Origin: Ancylobacter radicis
Lineage (GTDB): Bacteria; Pseudomonadota; Alphaproteobacteria; Rhizobiales; Xanthobacteraceae
DNA length: 64,000 bases
Assembly: GCF_018449475.1 (NCBI RefSeq)
Contig: NZ_JAHCQH010000018.1
Span: 141,453-205,452 of the forward strand
Direction of reading: 5' to 3'
The first letter of the stretch is position 1. Each line of letters begins with the position of its first letter. A model generated the notes under the pieces. The model searched no databases and was not told the DNA's origin. It saw only the letters and a list, made by a program, of their open reading frames with translations. The position numbers and the translations under genes are program-made. Shown in pieces: positions 17,365 to 25,814 of this stretch.

Positions 17365-18645
17365 TCACTTGTTCATGAGCTGGGTCAGGCCATCGGCGGC
17401 CGCCTTGAGCGCGTCCTCCGGCTTGGCCTGTCCGCCGCCGGCCAGCGACAGCTGGGTGCCCAGCACGTCCTCGTACTGCGCCGAATAGGCGAAGATCGGG
17501 AAGGACTTGCCGGAGGCGACGACGTCGAGCGCGGTCTTGTAGAAGGGGTACTTCTTCAGCACGGCTTCGTCGGTATAGACGTCCGAGCGAACCGGGGCGT
17601 GGCCTTCGAGCGCGCGGGCGACGGAGATCTTCTTGCTCTGCACCCACTCGATGAACTTCCAGGCCGCGGCCTTGGATTCATCCGACGTGTTCTTCGGAAT
17701 GCCCCAGCCCCAGCCGCCGCTCTCGCCATGGCCACCCGGCATGACGCTGAGCGCCAGCTTGCCGGCCACTGACGGGCACTTCTCGGCATTGTCGAGCTGC
17801 GGCAGCATCCACCAATAGGTGACCATGCTGAACGTCTTGCCGGCGCACATCAGGCGCATCGTGTCATCGAGCGTGGCGGAAAGGGCGCCCTGCTGCGCGC
17901 CGTTCTGGATGTTGTCGGCATAGAGCTTGAGCGCGGTCAGGCCCTCGGGGCTGTTCAGCACCACCTTGCGGCCGGCGTCGAGATAGGCGCCGCCCGACGA
18001 GAACAGGTAGTTGGAGAACTCCATCGCGTTCGGGTCGCCGCGCTGGCCCTGCATCGCCGCGCCGACGAGATCGCCGCCGCTAGCCTTGAAGTATTTCGAC
18101 AGCGCCACATAGTCCGCGAGCGTGGCCGGCGGGGCGAGATCCTTGCCGGTCTTGGCCTTGAAATCGGCCTTGATCTTGGGGTCGCTCAGCAGGTCCGTGC
18201 GGTAGATCAGGCCCATCGAGTAGTTGTACATCGGCAGGATAGGCAGCGACTCCTTGGTCGCGCCGAGCAGGTCGAGCATGGACGGGATGATCGGCTTGAG
18301 ATCGAAGCCGGACTTCTCGACATAAGGCTTCAGGTCTTCCAGCCAGCCGGCGGCGGGGAACTCGCCAGCCCAGAGGAAATCGACCTCCAGCACGTTGTAA
18401 TAGCTTTCGGGAGAGACGAGCTGGGCGACCAGCTTGTCGTGCATGTCGCCATAGCCGATCTTCTCGAACTCGACCTTGATGCCGGTTTCCTTGGTGAACT
18501 CCGGCAGCAGTTTCTCGATGATCTGGGTTTCCGGCACGTCCTCCATCAGGGCGCGCAGGGTGATCGGTTCGGCGAGGGCGGGGCCGGCAGCGGCCAGCAT
18601 GCTGGCCCCGAGAAGGGCCTGGACGATACGGCGTCTCATCTGCAT
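17365..18645 (-). CDS. Carbohydrate ABC transporter substrate-binding protein (extracellular family 1)
   Basis: The 426-residue protein has a signal peptide (VQALLGASMLAAAGPALAEP). The mature sequence starts ITLRALMEDVPETQIIEKLLPEFTKETG, the usual opening of family 1 sugar-binding proteins. YYNVLEVDFLWAGEFPAAGWLEDL and a late GWGWGIPKNTSDESKAAAWKF block are also typical. The ligand is unknown. The paired dehydrogenase, kinase and BtpA-like protein suggest a polyol, sugar acid or uncommon sugar. An AGGAGAG ribosome binding site lies just upstream. Confidence 0.9.
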   Translation of the reverse strand: MQMRRRIVQALLGASMLAAAGPALAEPITLRALMEDVPETQIIEKLLPEFTKETGIKVEFEKIGYGDMHDKLVAQLVSPESYYNVLEVDFLWAGEFPAAGWLEDLKPYVEKSGFDLKPIIPSMLDLLGATKESLPILPMYNYSMGLIYRTDLLSDPKIKADFKAKTGKDLAPPATLADYVALSKYFKASGGDLVGAAMQGQRGDPNAMEFSNYLFSSGGAYLDAGRKVVLNSPEGLTALKLYADNIQNGAQQGALSATLDDTMRLMCAGKTFSMVTYWWMLPQLDNAEKCPSVAGKLALSVMPGGHGESGGWGWGIPKNTSDESKAAAWKFIEWVQSKKISVARALEGHAPVRSDVYTDEAVLKKYPFYKTALDVVASGKSFPIFAYSAQYEDVLGTQLSLAGGGQAKPEDALKAAADGLTQLMNK

Positions 18646-18724
18646 CTCATCTCTCCTGTTCCGTCTGGTACGGGCTTTGCCCGCTGTCTTGGCGCCGGCC
18701 GGGTGAGGCGGCGCAATGGGGCGG

Positions 18725-19546
18725 CTATTTCACGCTGCCGAAGGTCAGTCCCTGAACGATGAATCGCTGGATGAAGCGGGAGGCGATGACCAGCGGCAGC
18801 ACCGCCAGCACCACGCCGGCCGACACCTTGGCGATCTGCACGCCGTTGGAAGTCTGCAAGGAGGCGAGAGCCACCGGCACGGTCGCGGTCTGTGGACCGC
18901 TCAGCACCAGCGCGAACAGGAACTCGTTCCAGGTGAGGATGAAGCCGAGCACGCCGGCGGCGGCGATGCCGGGCAGCGAAACCGGCAGCACGATGCGCCA
19001 GAAGGCCTGCCAGGCGGTGGCGCCATCGGTCTGCGCCGCCCATTCCAGATCAACCGGAATGCCCTCGAAGAAGCCCATCAGGATCCAGATGAGGAAGGGC
19101 AGGTTGAGCGCCGCATAGACGATGATCAGCCCGGTCAGCGAATTGGTGAGGCCCACCATGCGGAACAGGGTGAAGGCCGGGAGCACGATGGCCACGGGCG
19201 GCAGCATCTGGATGGCGAGCACGGCGAAGCGACCGCCCTTGCCGCTGGTCTTGAAGCGGGCGAAGGCGTAGCCGGTCATGCAGGCGAAGGGCAGGGCCAC
19301 CACCACCGAGCCGATCGCGACGATCAGGCTGTTCAGATAGGACTGGCCGTAGCGGGTGGAGGTGAACAGTGCGACGTAATTGTCGAGCGTGAACGCCGGC
19401 ATGATCTCCGGCGAGTAGGACATCGGCTCGGGCAGGAAGCTGGTGCGGATCACCCAGAGCAGCGGAATGAGGATGGCGGCGCAGGTCAGGAGAAGGCCGA
19501 AATGAAGGGCGATGCGCCGCATGTCCTGATCCCCCGCCGTTCTCAA
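18725..19546 (-). CDS. Carbohydrate ABC transporter permease (MalG/UgpE-like)
   Basis: This 273-residue inner-membrane permease has six predicted segments, starting with LLTCAAILIPLLWVIRTSF. The CUT1 signature loop AAQTDGATAWQAFWRIVLP is near residues 170-190, followed by FILTWNEFLFALVLSGPQTATVP, a hallmark of MalG-type subunits. Its start codon overlaps the stop of the upstream ATPase gene by four bases (19543-19546), so the two are translationally coupled. Confidence 0.92.
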   Translation of the reverse strand: MRTAGDQDMRRIALHFGLLLTCAAILIPLLWVIRTSFLPEPMSYSPEIMPAFTLDNYVALFTSTRYGQSYLNSLIVAIGSVVVALPFACMTGYAFARFKTSGKGGRFAVLAIQMLPPVAIVLPAFTLFRMVGLTNSLTGLIIVYAALNLPFLIWILMGFFEGIPVDLEWAAQTDGATAWQAFWRIVLPVSLPGIAAAGVLGFILTWNEFLFALVLSGPQTATVPVALASLQTSNGVQIAKVSAGVVLAVLPLVIASRFIQRFIVQGLTFGSVK

Positions 19547-20685
19547 TGTCCGAGGACGCGGAGCGAGGGACGGGGCAGGGCCCGCGTCGTCTCCGGGTCG
19601 AACAGGTGCATGGGCCGGGCGTCGACATAGAGCGGCACGGTGGCGCCGACCGCCGCCGTGTAGTGGCGCGACAGGCGGGCAGAGATCTCCGCCGGGCGCC
19701 CCTCGGCGCCGTTTCCCTGACCGATCTGGCCGACCAGAATGTTCTCGACGCCCAGCGATTCCATGGCGACGACGGTGACGTCGATGCGCTGGAAGCCGGG
19801 CTGCGGCGCCTCGTGAATATCCTCCGGGCGCAGGCCGAAGATCACCTCGCGCCCGGTTGCCGGGGCATAGGCGTCGCGGTGCATCGCCGGCACCTCGACC
19901 GAGAGCCCATCGCCGCGCACGAGGAGGCCGTCCCCCTGCGCCTCAAGCCGCGCGGGAAGGAGGTTCATCGGCGGGGTGGCGAGGAACCGGGCGACGAAAG
20001 TGTCCACCGGGTCGGCATAGACATCCAGCGGCTTGCCCACCTGGATCATCCGGCCATCGCGCATGATGCAGATGCGGTCGCCCATGGTCATGGCTTCCAC
20101 CTGATCATGGGTGACATGGACGATGGTGCGCCCGAGCCGGCGGTGCAGCTTGACCAGTTCGAGCCGCATCTCGGCGCGAAGCTGCGCGTCGAGGTTGGAC
20201 AGCGGCTCGTCGAGCAGGAAGGCGACGGGATCGCGCACAATGGCGCGGCCAAGCGCGACGCGCTGGCGCTGGCCGCCCGAGAGCGCCGCCGGCTTGCGAT
20301 CAAGATAGGGGGCGAGGCCGAGCAGCCCCGCCGCTTCCTTGATCTTCTCCTCGATCACCGGGCGGGCGACGCCGCGCATCTTCAGGCCGAAGCCCATATT
20401 CTCGCGCACGCTCATATGCGGATAGAGCGCGTAGGACTGGAACACGACGGCGATGTTGCGGTCGCGAGGGGCCACATGGGTCACGCTGCGCCCGCCAATG
20501 CGCAGATCGCCCGAGGTGATGCCCTCAAGACCCGCGATCATGCGCAGCGTGGTGGATTTGCCGCAGCCGGACGGGCCGAGAAAGATGACGAACTCACCCT
20601 CCGCAATGGTCAGGTCGACGTCACGCACGCCATAGGCGCCGTTGGCGTAGAGCTTGGAGACGTGATCGAGTTCGATCGATGACAT
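19543..20685 (-). CDS. Carbohydrate ABC transporter ATP-binding protein (MalK/UgpC-like)
   Basis: This 380-residue ATPase of the CUT1 family has Walker A (GPSGCGKSTT), Q-loop (VFQSYALYPHMSVRENM), signature (LSGGQRQR), Walker B (FLLDEPLSNLD) and H-loop (HVTHDQVEA). A regulatory OB/TOBE domain fills the last 140 residues, including FGLRPEDIHE. It is the first gene of the four-gene transporter unit. Three repeated TCGAAC motifs lie 93-165 bases upstream of its start, suggesting its own regulated promoter behind the SDR gene. Confidence 0.93.
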   Translation of the reverse strand: MSSIELDHVSKLYANGAYGVRDVDLTIAEGEFVIFLGPSGCGKSTTLRMIAGLEGITSGDLRIGGRSVTHVAPRDRNIAVVFQSYALYPHMSVRENMGFGLKMRGVARPVIEEKIKEAAGLLGLAPYLDRKPAALSGGQRQRVALGRAIVRDPVAFLLDEPLSNLDAQLRAEMRLELVKLHRRLGRTIVHVTHDQVEAMTMGDRICIMRDGRMIQVGKPLDVYADPVDTFVARFLATPPMNLLPARLEAQGDGLLVRGDGLSVEVPAMHRDAYAPATGREVIFGLRPEDIHEAPQPGFQRIDVTVVAMESLGVENILVGQIGQGNGAEGRPAEISARLSRHYTAAVGATVPLYVDARPMHLFDPETTRALPRPSLRVLGH

Positions 20686-20779
20686 CAGGGAACCTTTGCC
20701 CGCGGGGCGCGATGCGGAATCTGCGGCGTCTCGGCTGTGAAGCCGCGGTGGGTCCGGTGCGCGAGATCGAATGGTAAGC

Positions 20780-20848
20780 TCACAAAGTCGAACATGTAAA
20801 TCACAAAATCGAACGCATCAGCGTGAGTCTGCGATCATGTTCGAACAT
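20780..20848. promoter_or_regulatory. Operator-like repeats upstream of the sugar transporter operon
   Basis: TCACAAAGTCGAAC (20780-20793) and TCACAAAATCGAAC (20801-20814) are direct repeats identical at 13 of 14 bases and spaced exactly 21 bp, two helical turns. A perfect 12-bp palindrome ATGTTCGAACAT follows at 20837-20848, with its TCGAAC three turns further on. TCGAACAT also resembles the half-site of the E. coli GlpR operator, and GlpR is a DeoR-family protein. The DeoR-family gene at 21811 is the likely partner. Confidence 0.65.
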
Positions 20849-20857
20849 CGCTCCGGC

Positions 20858-21658
20858 TCAGGTCGTGTAAACCCCACCGGTCACATTGATCGCCTGACCG
20901 GTCATGAAACGCGCCTGTTCCGAACAGAGGAAGACGACGACATCGGCGACATCCTCGGGGGTCTCCAGGCGGCCGAGCGGAGTCTGGTTGATGTAGTCGG
21001 CGACCACCTGTTCGGGCGTCACGCCGCGCAATGTCGCTTCCCACTGCGCCTCGCGAGACTGCATGCCGGTGGCGACGAAGCCGGGGCACACGCAGTTGGC
21101 GCGGATGCCTTTGGCGGCGAGTTCGCGGGCCAGCGCCTGGGTCCAGCCGACCACGGCGAATTTCGAGGCGGAGTAATGCGCCAGCAGCGGCGCGCCAACC
21201 TTGGCGGCGAGCGAGGCGGTGTTGACAATGCAGCCTTTTCCCTGCGCCACGAAGTGCCGGGCGGCGATCTGGTTGGTCAGGAACACGCCGCGCGTATTGA
21301 CGTCAAAATTGAAGTTCCACTCCTCGTCGGTGATGTCGAGCGCCGGCGCCATGGTGGACACGCCGGCATTGGCGACCAGCAGATCGCACCCGCCCAGCGC
21401 GCCGAGCACCTGCTCGAAAGCCATGCTGACGGCGTCGCGCTGGCGCACGTCGATCTGAATGGCGACCGCGCCCCCACCGATCGCCGCCGCCGTCTCCTGC
21501 GCCGCGCCACGGTTGATGTCACCCACCGCAACCCGCACCCCCTGCCGCGCCAGCGCCGCCGCAATCGCCCGCCCAATCCCCGCACCGCCGCCGGTCACAA
21601 ACGCCTTGCGGCCCGAAAGCTCCGGATAGGAAGGGGTGGGGGCGGTGGTCGGGATCAT
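20858..21658 (-). CDS. SDR-family NAD(P)-dependent oxidoreductase (probable polyol or sugar dehydrogenase)
   Basis: This 266-residue classical short-chain dehydrogenase has the cofactor motif TGGGAGIGRAIA near residue 23, an acidic residue after strand two (VGDINR) that favours NAD over NADP, the NAG motif (VANAGVS), and the catalytic Ser-Tyr-Lys in NTASLAAKVGAPLLAHYSASK. CPGFVATGM is the usual post-catalytic block. It is the first minus-strand gene of the locus, divergent from the DeoR regulator, with the transporter 172 bases downstream. It probably oxidises the transported substrate before or after kinase action. The specific substrate is not evident. Confidence 0.9.
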   Translation of the reverse strand: MIPTTAPTPSYPELSGRKAFVTGGGAGIGRAIAAALARQGVRVAVGDINRGAAQETAAAIGGGAVAIQIDVRQRDAVSMAFEQVLGALGGCDLLVANAGVSTMAPALDITDEEWNFNFDVNTRGVFLTNQIAARHFVAQGKGCIVNTASLAAKVGAPLLAHYSASKFAVVGWTQALARELAAKGIRANCVCPGFVATGMQSREAQWEATLRGVTPEQVVADYINQTPLGRLETPEDVADVVVFLCSEQARFMTGQAINVTGGVYTT

Positions 21659-21690
21659 GTGCAGCTCCTGATGTTAGAAGGCACTGTAGA

Positions 21691-21737
21691 CAAACAATAT
21701 CGAACATCAAGACGAATCTTATGTTTGAATTTGTTCG
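21691..21737. promoter_or_regulatory. Operator-like inverted pair of tandem hexamers between SDR and DeoR genes
   Basis: The left element CAAACA-N4-CGAACA (21691-21706) faces the right element TGTTTG-N4-TGTTCG (21722-21737). Each is a tandem of TGTTYG hexamers with a 10-bp period, and the two tandems are inverted about position 21714. It lies in the 152-base gap between divergent genes, so one regulator could control both directions. The same hexamer recurs upstream of the transporter ATPase. Confidence 0.65.
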
Positions 21738-21810
21738 TTTGATGCGCTAAAACTTGAATCTGCGTGGCGCCGAATCTCCTTCGTCGGTTCGCGTATCGGT
21801 GCAGGATCCA

Positions 21811-22671
21811 ATGATGGCCGAAGACCTCTCCTACCGGGATGTTCCCGCCGAGCCGGCCTCCACCGAGGAGCGGGGGCGCTTGCCGTCGCATCTCCGGCAT
21901 GCCCGCATTCTCGACCAGTTGAGCCTTGCCGGGACGATCAGCGTCACTGGCCTCGCCGCCGAGCTGGGCGTTTCCGACATGACCATTCGCCGCGACCTCC
22001 TTGAGATGGAGCGCGAGGGCAAGCTGGTGCGGGTGCATGGCGGGGCCATGCTGGCCGATGCGCCGGTGCCGGTGGCGATGGACAGCGAGGAGCCGCGCTT
22101 CGACGCCCGCCTGCGGCGCGGCAGCGATGCCAAGAGCGCCATTGCTGCCTATGCCGCCAATCTCATCGTCGGCTACCGCGCCGTCGCCCTTGATGTCGGG
22201 ACCACCACCTATCTGATGGCGGGACACTTGCGCGAGGTGCCTCACCTCAAGCTTTTCACCAATAGTCTGCGCGTCTCGGCGCTGCTCGATGGCGGCGGAC
22301 CGGAAATCTATGTGGCCGGCGGGCGCGTGCGCCCGGAGGAAATGTCGGTCTGGGGCCCGACGGCGATCGCCCAGTTCGAGAAGCTCTGGTTCGATGTCGC
22401 CGTGCTCGGCACCTCCGGCATCACCGCCGAGGGGTTCTTCGACTATTCCTTCGAGGACACCGACATGAAGCGCGTCTATCTGCGCCGTTCTGGTCTTCGC
22501 ATTCTTCTGTGCGACAGCGCGAAGTTCCAGCGCATGTCGCTCGTGCAGGTCGGCTCTTTCACCGACATCAACATGCTCATCACCGACGCAGAGCCGCCGC
22601 CGCGTATCGCCGCGGCGCTCGCGGCCGCGCGGGTCGATGTGCGTATCGCGCCGCCTGCCGCCAGCCGTTGA
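21811..22671 (+). CDS. DeoR/GlpR-family transcriptional regulator of the sugar locus
   Basis: This 286-residue cytoplasmic repressor-type protein has an N-terminal winged helix-turn-helix (ILDQLSLAGTISVTGLAAEL then GVSDMTIRRDLLEMEREGKL), exact for the DeoR family, and ends that domain with VRVHGGA. The C-terminal sugar-phosphate sensor domain shows DVGTTTYLMAGHL, LFTNSLRV and the late ILLCDSAKF. The ligand is probably a phosphorylated intermediate of the pathway. The ATG at 21811 is preceded by AGGA; an upstream in-frame TTG at 21754 is less likely. It is divergent from the SDR gene and heads a plus-strand unit with btpA-like, kinase and phosphatase genes. Confidence 0.92.
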   Translation: MMAEDLSYRDVPAEPASTEERGRLPSHLRHARILDQLSLAGTISVTGLAAELGVSDMTIRRDLLEMEREGKLVRVHGGAMLADAPVPVAMDSEEPRFDARLRRGSDAKSAIAAYAANLIVGYRAVALDVGTTTYLMAGHLREVPHLKLFTNSLRVSALLDGGGPEIYVAGGRVRPEEMSVWGPTAIAQFEKLWFDVAVLGTSGITAEGFFDYSFEDTDMKRVYLRRSGLRILLCDSAKFQRMSLVQVGSFTDINMLITDAEPPPRIAAALAAARVDVRIAPPAASR

Positions 22672-22709
22672 TGCGCCGCGGCGTATCCTGTTTCCAAGGA
22701 GTAGATGGA

Positions 22710-23510
22710 ATGGTTTTCGAGTGCTTCGGCGAGAAGAAAAAGGTCGTGATCGCCATGGCCCATATCGGTGCGCTGCCTGGCGCGCCGCTCTATGACGCCG
22801 ATGGCGGCCTCGACAAGCTGATCGAGGGCGTTCTGACCGATGTCGAGAAGCTGCAGGCTGGCGGGGTCGACGCCATCATGTTCGGCAACGAGAACGACCG
22901 CCCTTATGTCTTCAAGGGCTCGCCGGCGTCGATCGCCGCGATGAGCGCCATCGTCCAGGCGGTCAAGCCGAGCCTGAAGGTGCCGTTCGGGGTGAACTAC
23001 CTCTGGGATCCGGTCGCCACGGTGGCCATCGGCGCGGTGACGGGCGCCAGCTTCGTGCGCGAGATCTTCACCGGTCTGTTCGCTTCCGACATGGGTCTGT
23101 GGGAGCCGAACTGCGCCGAGGCGGCGCGGCTGCGCCATGATCTCAAGCGCGACGACATGAAGATGCTGTTCAACATCAATGCCGAGTTCGCCCACTCGCT
23201 CGACCAGCGCCCGATCGAGTTGCGTGCCAAGAGCGCGGTGTTCTCTTCGGTCGCCGACGCCATCCTTGTCTCCGGCCCGATCACCGGCCAGCCGGCCGAC
23301 CAGTCTCATCTGCGCAAGGTGGCGGAGACGGTGAAGGACGTGCCGATCTTCGCCAATACCGGTGTGAACATCGACAATATCCGCGACATCTTCTCGGTCG
23401 CCTCTGGCGTGGTCATCGGCACCCATTTCAAGGTCGATGGCAACACCTGGAATCCGGTCGAGGCTGGGCGCGTCGCCCGCTTCATGGATGTGGTGAACTC
23501 GCTGCGCTGA
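22710..23510 (+). CDS. BtpA/SgcQ-family protein, probable TIM-barrel enzyme of unknown reaction
   Basis: The 266-residue protein carries the family motifs MAHIGALPGAP near residue 15, IMFGNENDRPY near residue 55, FGVNYLWDP, FTGLFASDMGLW, ILVSGPITG, FANTGV and GTHFKVDGNTWNPV at the end. The family was named for a cyanobacterial photosystem I biogenesis protein, but its fold and operon contexts in heterotrophs suggest an enzyme acting on a phosphorylated sugar. The start at 22710 has AAGGAG eight bases upstream. It sits 38 bases after the DeoR gene and before an FGGY kinase. The specific reaction is not known to me. Confidence 0.88.
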   Translation: MVFECFGEKKKVVIAMAHIGALPGAPLYDADGGLDKLIEGVLTDVEKLQAGGVDAIMFGNENDRPYVFKGSPASIAAMSAIVQAVKPSLKVPFGVNYLWDPVATVAIGAVTGASFVREIFTGLFASDMGLWEPNCAEAARLRHDLKRDDMKMLFNINAEFAHSLDQRPIELRAKSAVFSSVADAILVSGPITGQPADQSHLRKVAETVKDVPIFANTGVNIDNIRDIFSVASGVVIGTHFKVDGNTWNPVEAGRVARFMDVVNSLR

Positions 23511-23655
23511 GCTTGTGAGGCGTCCGGGCTGTGGCCCGGCGCGGATGCCTCACGATGCGCGCGCCTGCCGCGCCACACCGGCGCTCACGTCGATGTGGCG
23601 CGGCGTTTTCCACCTCTTGTCGGCATCGACGCGCCTTCCCACTGGATGAGCTTCA

Positions 23656-25158
23656 ATGATGAGCTGCGTTCTCGGCCTCGATATCGGCACCACCTCCACC
23701 ATCGGCCTGTTGCTGCGCCTGCCGGGGGAAATTCTCGGCGTTGTCTCGCGGCCGGTGACGCTGTCCTCGCCGCAGGCGGGCTGGGCGGAGGAGGATCCGG
23801 CACAATGGTGGGCCAATGTGCGCGCCATTACCCGCGAGCTGATCGAGACATCCGGCATCGACCCGGCCGAGATCGTCGCTGTCGGCGTTACCGGTATGCT
23901 GCCGGCCGTGGTCCTGCTCGATGCGCAGGGCCAGTTGCTGCGCCCCTCCATCCAGCAGAGCGACGGACGCTGCGGCGCCGAAGTCGCGGAGATGCGGGCG
24001 GAGAAGGACGAGGCGACCTTCATCGCCAAGGCAGGCAACGGCATCAACCAGCAGCTTGTCACCGCCAAGCTGCGCTGGATCGCCCGCCACGAACCGGAGG
24101 TGTTCGCTCAGATCGCCACCGTGTTCGGCTCCTATGATTATGTGAACTGGCAGCTCACCGGCGAGCGTGCGGTCGAGCAGAACTGGGCGCTCGAAGCTGG
24201 CTTCGTCGACGTGTCCCGCCATGCGATTGACGACGAGTTGGTCGCCTGGGCGGGCATTCCCCGCAGTGCTGTGCCACGCAAGACCGCCTCTCATGAGATT
24301 ATGGGCCATGTGAGCGCGGCTGGCGCGGCCGCCACCGGCCTTGCCGAGGGCACACCGGTCATTGGCGGGGCGGCGGACATGATCGCCTCGGCGCTCGGCG
24401 CCGGCGTCACTCGCAAAGGCGACATCCTCCTGAAGTTCGGCGGCGCCGTGGATATTCTGGTCGCCACCGATCAGGTGAAGCCCGATCCGCGCCTCTATCT
24501 CGACTATCACCTGATCCCCGGCCTCTACATGCCAAATGGCTGCATGGCGACGGGTGGTTCGGCGTTGAACTGGTTCGTGCGCAACTTCGCCGGTGGCGAG
24601 ACGGCGGAGGCGGAAAGGCAGGGCGTCAGCCTGCTCCAGCATCTCGACCGGCTGGCCGCCGAAAAGCCCGCGGGCGCGGACGGGCTGATGATCCTGCCCT
24701 ATTTCCTCGGCGAGAAGACGCCGATCCATGATCCCGCAGCGCGGGGCGTTGTCGACGGGCTCACGCTCTCGCATGACATAGGCCATGTCTGGCGGGCTTT
24801 GCTGGAAGCCTATGCTTATGCCTGTGCCCACCATATCGAGGTGCTCGCCGATATGGGCCATGCGGCGGACCATGTGCTGGTGTCCGATGGTGGCTCCCAG
24901 TCCCGTGTCTGGATGCAGATTGTTGCGGATGTCCTTGGCAGGAAGGTGCATCGCCTCAAGGGCCATCCCGGCTCCTCGCTCGGGGCCGCCTGGACAGCGG
25001 CTGTCGGCGTCGGGCTGGCCGATTGGTCGGGGATTTCGCGATTCGTGCAGCAGGATGAGGTGCTCGCACCGGATCCCGCGCACGCGCCGGTCTACCGTGC
25101 CGGCTATGGACGCTACCGCGATCTGTACTGTCGGCTGTCGGCGGGGAGGGGGGCGTGA
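23656..25158 (+). CDS. FGGY-family carbohydrate kinase (xylulokinase-like)
   Basis: This 500-residue two-domain kinase has an N-terminal phosphate-binding motif (GLDIGTTSTIGLLL) at residues 7-20 and the xylulokinase-like block GWAEEDPAQWWANV. The catalytic Asp region reads GGAADMIASALGAG near residue 240, and ATP-domain motifs are LKFGGAVD, ATGGSALNW and VSDGGSQSRVWMQIVADVLG. It should phosphorylate the sugar or polyol brought in by the transporter, or its oxidised product. It lies 145 bases after the BtpA-like gene and overlaps the HAD gene by four bases (GTGA), so those two are translationally coupled. The substrate is not determinable from sequence reading. Confidence 0.92.
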   Translation: MMSCVLGLDIGTTSTIGLLLRLPGEILGVVSRPVTLSSPQAGWAEEDPAQWWANVRAITRELIETSGIDPAEIVAVGVTGMLPAVVLLDAQGQLLRPSIQQSDGRCGAEVAEMRAEKDEATFIAKAGNGINQQLVTAKLRWIARHEPEVFAQIATVFGSYDYVNWQLTGERAVEQNWALEAGFVDVSRHAIDDELVAWAGIPRSAVPRKTASHEIMGHVSAAGAAATGLAEGTPVIGGAADMIASALGAGVTRKGDILLKFGGAVDILVATDQVKPDPRLYLDYHLIPGLYMPNGCMATGGSALNWFVRNFAGGETAEAERQGVSLLQHLDRLAAEKPAGADGLMILPYFLGEKTPIHDPAARGVVDGLTLSHDIGHVWRALLEAYAYACAHHIEVLADMGHAADHVLVSDGGSQSRVWMQIVADVLGRKVHRLKGHPGSSLGAAWTAAVGVGLADWSGISRFVQQDEVLAPDPAHAPVYRAGYGRYRDLYCRLSAGRGA

Positions 25159-25787
25159 AGCGGTTCCGCGCTGTCGCCTGGGACATTGACGGCACGCTGA
25201 TCGACAGCGAGCCCTTGCATCATCGTGCGCTGGTGGCTGCCTGTCGCGAACTGGGAACCGATCTGTCGGATCTGCCGGACCAGGCCTTTCGCGGCATTCA
25301 TGTCGGGGATGTCTGGCAGCAGATTTCACCGCGCCTGCCGGCGGGGGTCGCCGAGGCTGAATGGCTGGCGCTGATCAACGCGCATTATGTGGCCAATCGC
25401 GCCAGTCTGATTGCCCTCCCGCAGGCCGTGGCGACCATTCGCGCCCTGTCTCGCCGGGGCGTGGCGCAGGCCTGCGTCTCCAATTCGAGCCGGAGCGTGG
25501 TCGACGCCAATATCGACGTGCTCGGTATTTCCGATGCGATTGCCTTTTCCCTGAGCCTTGATGATGTAACCCACGGAAAGCCGGACCCCGAGCCGTATCG
25601 GCGCGCCTGCGCCCGCTTCGGTTTCGATCCCGCCGAGGTGATCGCGGTGGAGGACAGCCAGGCCGGCGCCCGTTCGGCCCGGCTCGCGGGCCTTCACGTG
25701 ATCGGCTACGCCGCCACCGGCGGTGGCTTCGACGATGTCGATTGTGAGATCGACAGCCTCGATCAGGTATCGGTGCTTTTTTTATAG
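25155..25787 (+). CDS. HAD-superfamily phosphatase (phosphoglycolate/beta-phosphoglucomutase-like)
   Basis: This 210-residue HAD hydrolase has motif I DIDGTLIDSEPLHH with both aspartates, motif II CVSNSSRSV, the motif III lysine in THGKPDPEPY, and motif IV AVEDSQAGARSA. A helical cap lies between motifs I and II. It starts with a GTG inside the kinase stop codon. It may remove phosphate from a dead-end or intermediate sugar phosphate of the pathway, or act as a mutase. The DxD form fits both phosphatases and beta-phosphoglucomutases. Confidence 0.88.
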   Translation: MKRFRAVAWDIDGTLIDSEPLHHRALVAACRELGTDLSDLPDQAFRGIHVGDVWQQISPRLPAGVAEAEWLALINAHYVANRASLIALPQAVATIRALSRRGVAQACVSNSSRSVVDANIDVLGISDAIAFSLSLDDVTHGKPDPEPYRRACARFGFDPAEVIAVEDSQAGARSARLAGLHVIGYAATGGGFDDVDCEIDSLDQVSVLFL

Positions 25788-25788
25788 C

Positions 25789-25814
25789 CCTGCACGCTAT
25801 TGCAGGTTGTTATT
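25789..25814 (+). terminator. Weak hairpin between HAD and glycosyltransferase genes
   Basis: CCTGCA (25789-25794) pairs with TGCAGG (25801-25806), and TTGTTATT follows. The stem is only 6 bp, directly after the HAD stop codon and before the convergent glycosyltransferase end. Confidence 0.45.

Noticed and set aside
22710..23510. Photosystem I biogenesis role for the BtpA-like protein
   Set aside because: No photosynthesis genes are present; the neighbours are sugar transport and kinase genes, so the family name is not a function here.
23653..25329. 558-codon open frame on the minus strand opposite the FGGY kinase
   Set aside because: Antisense to a kinase with all family motifs; the frame owes its length to third-position GC bias.
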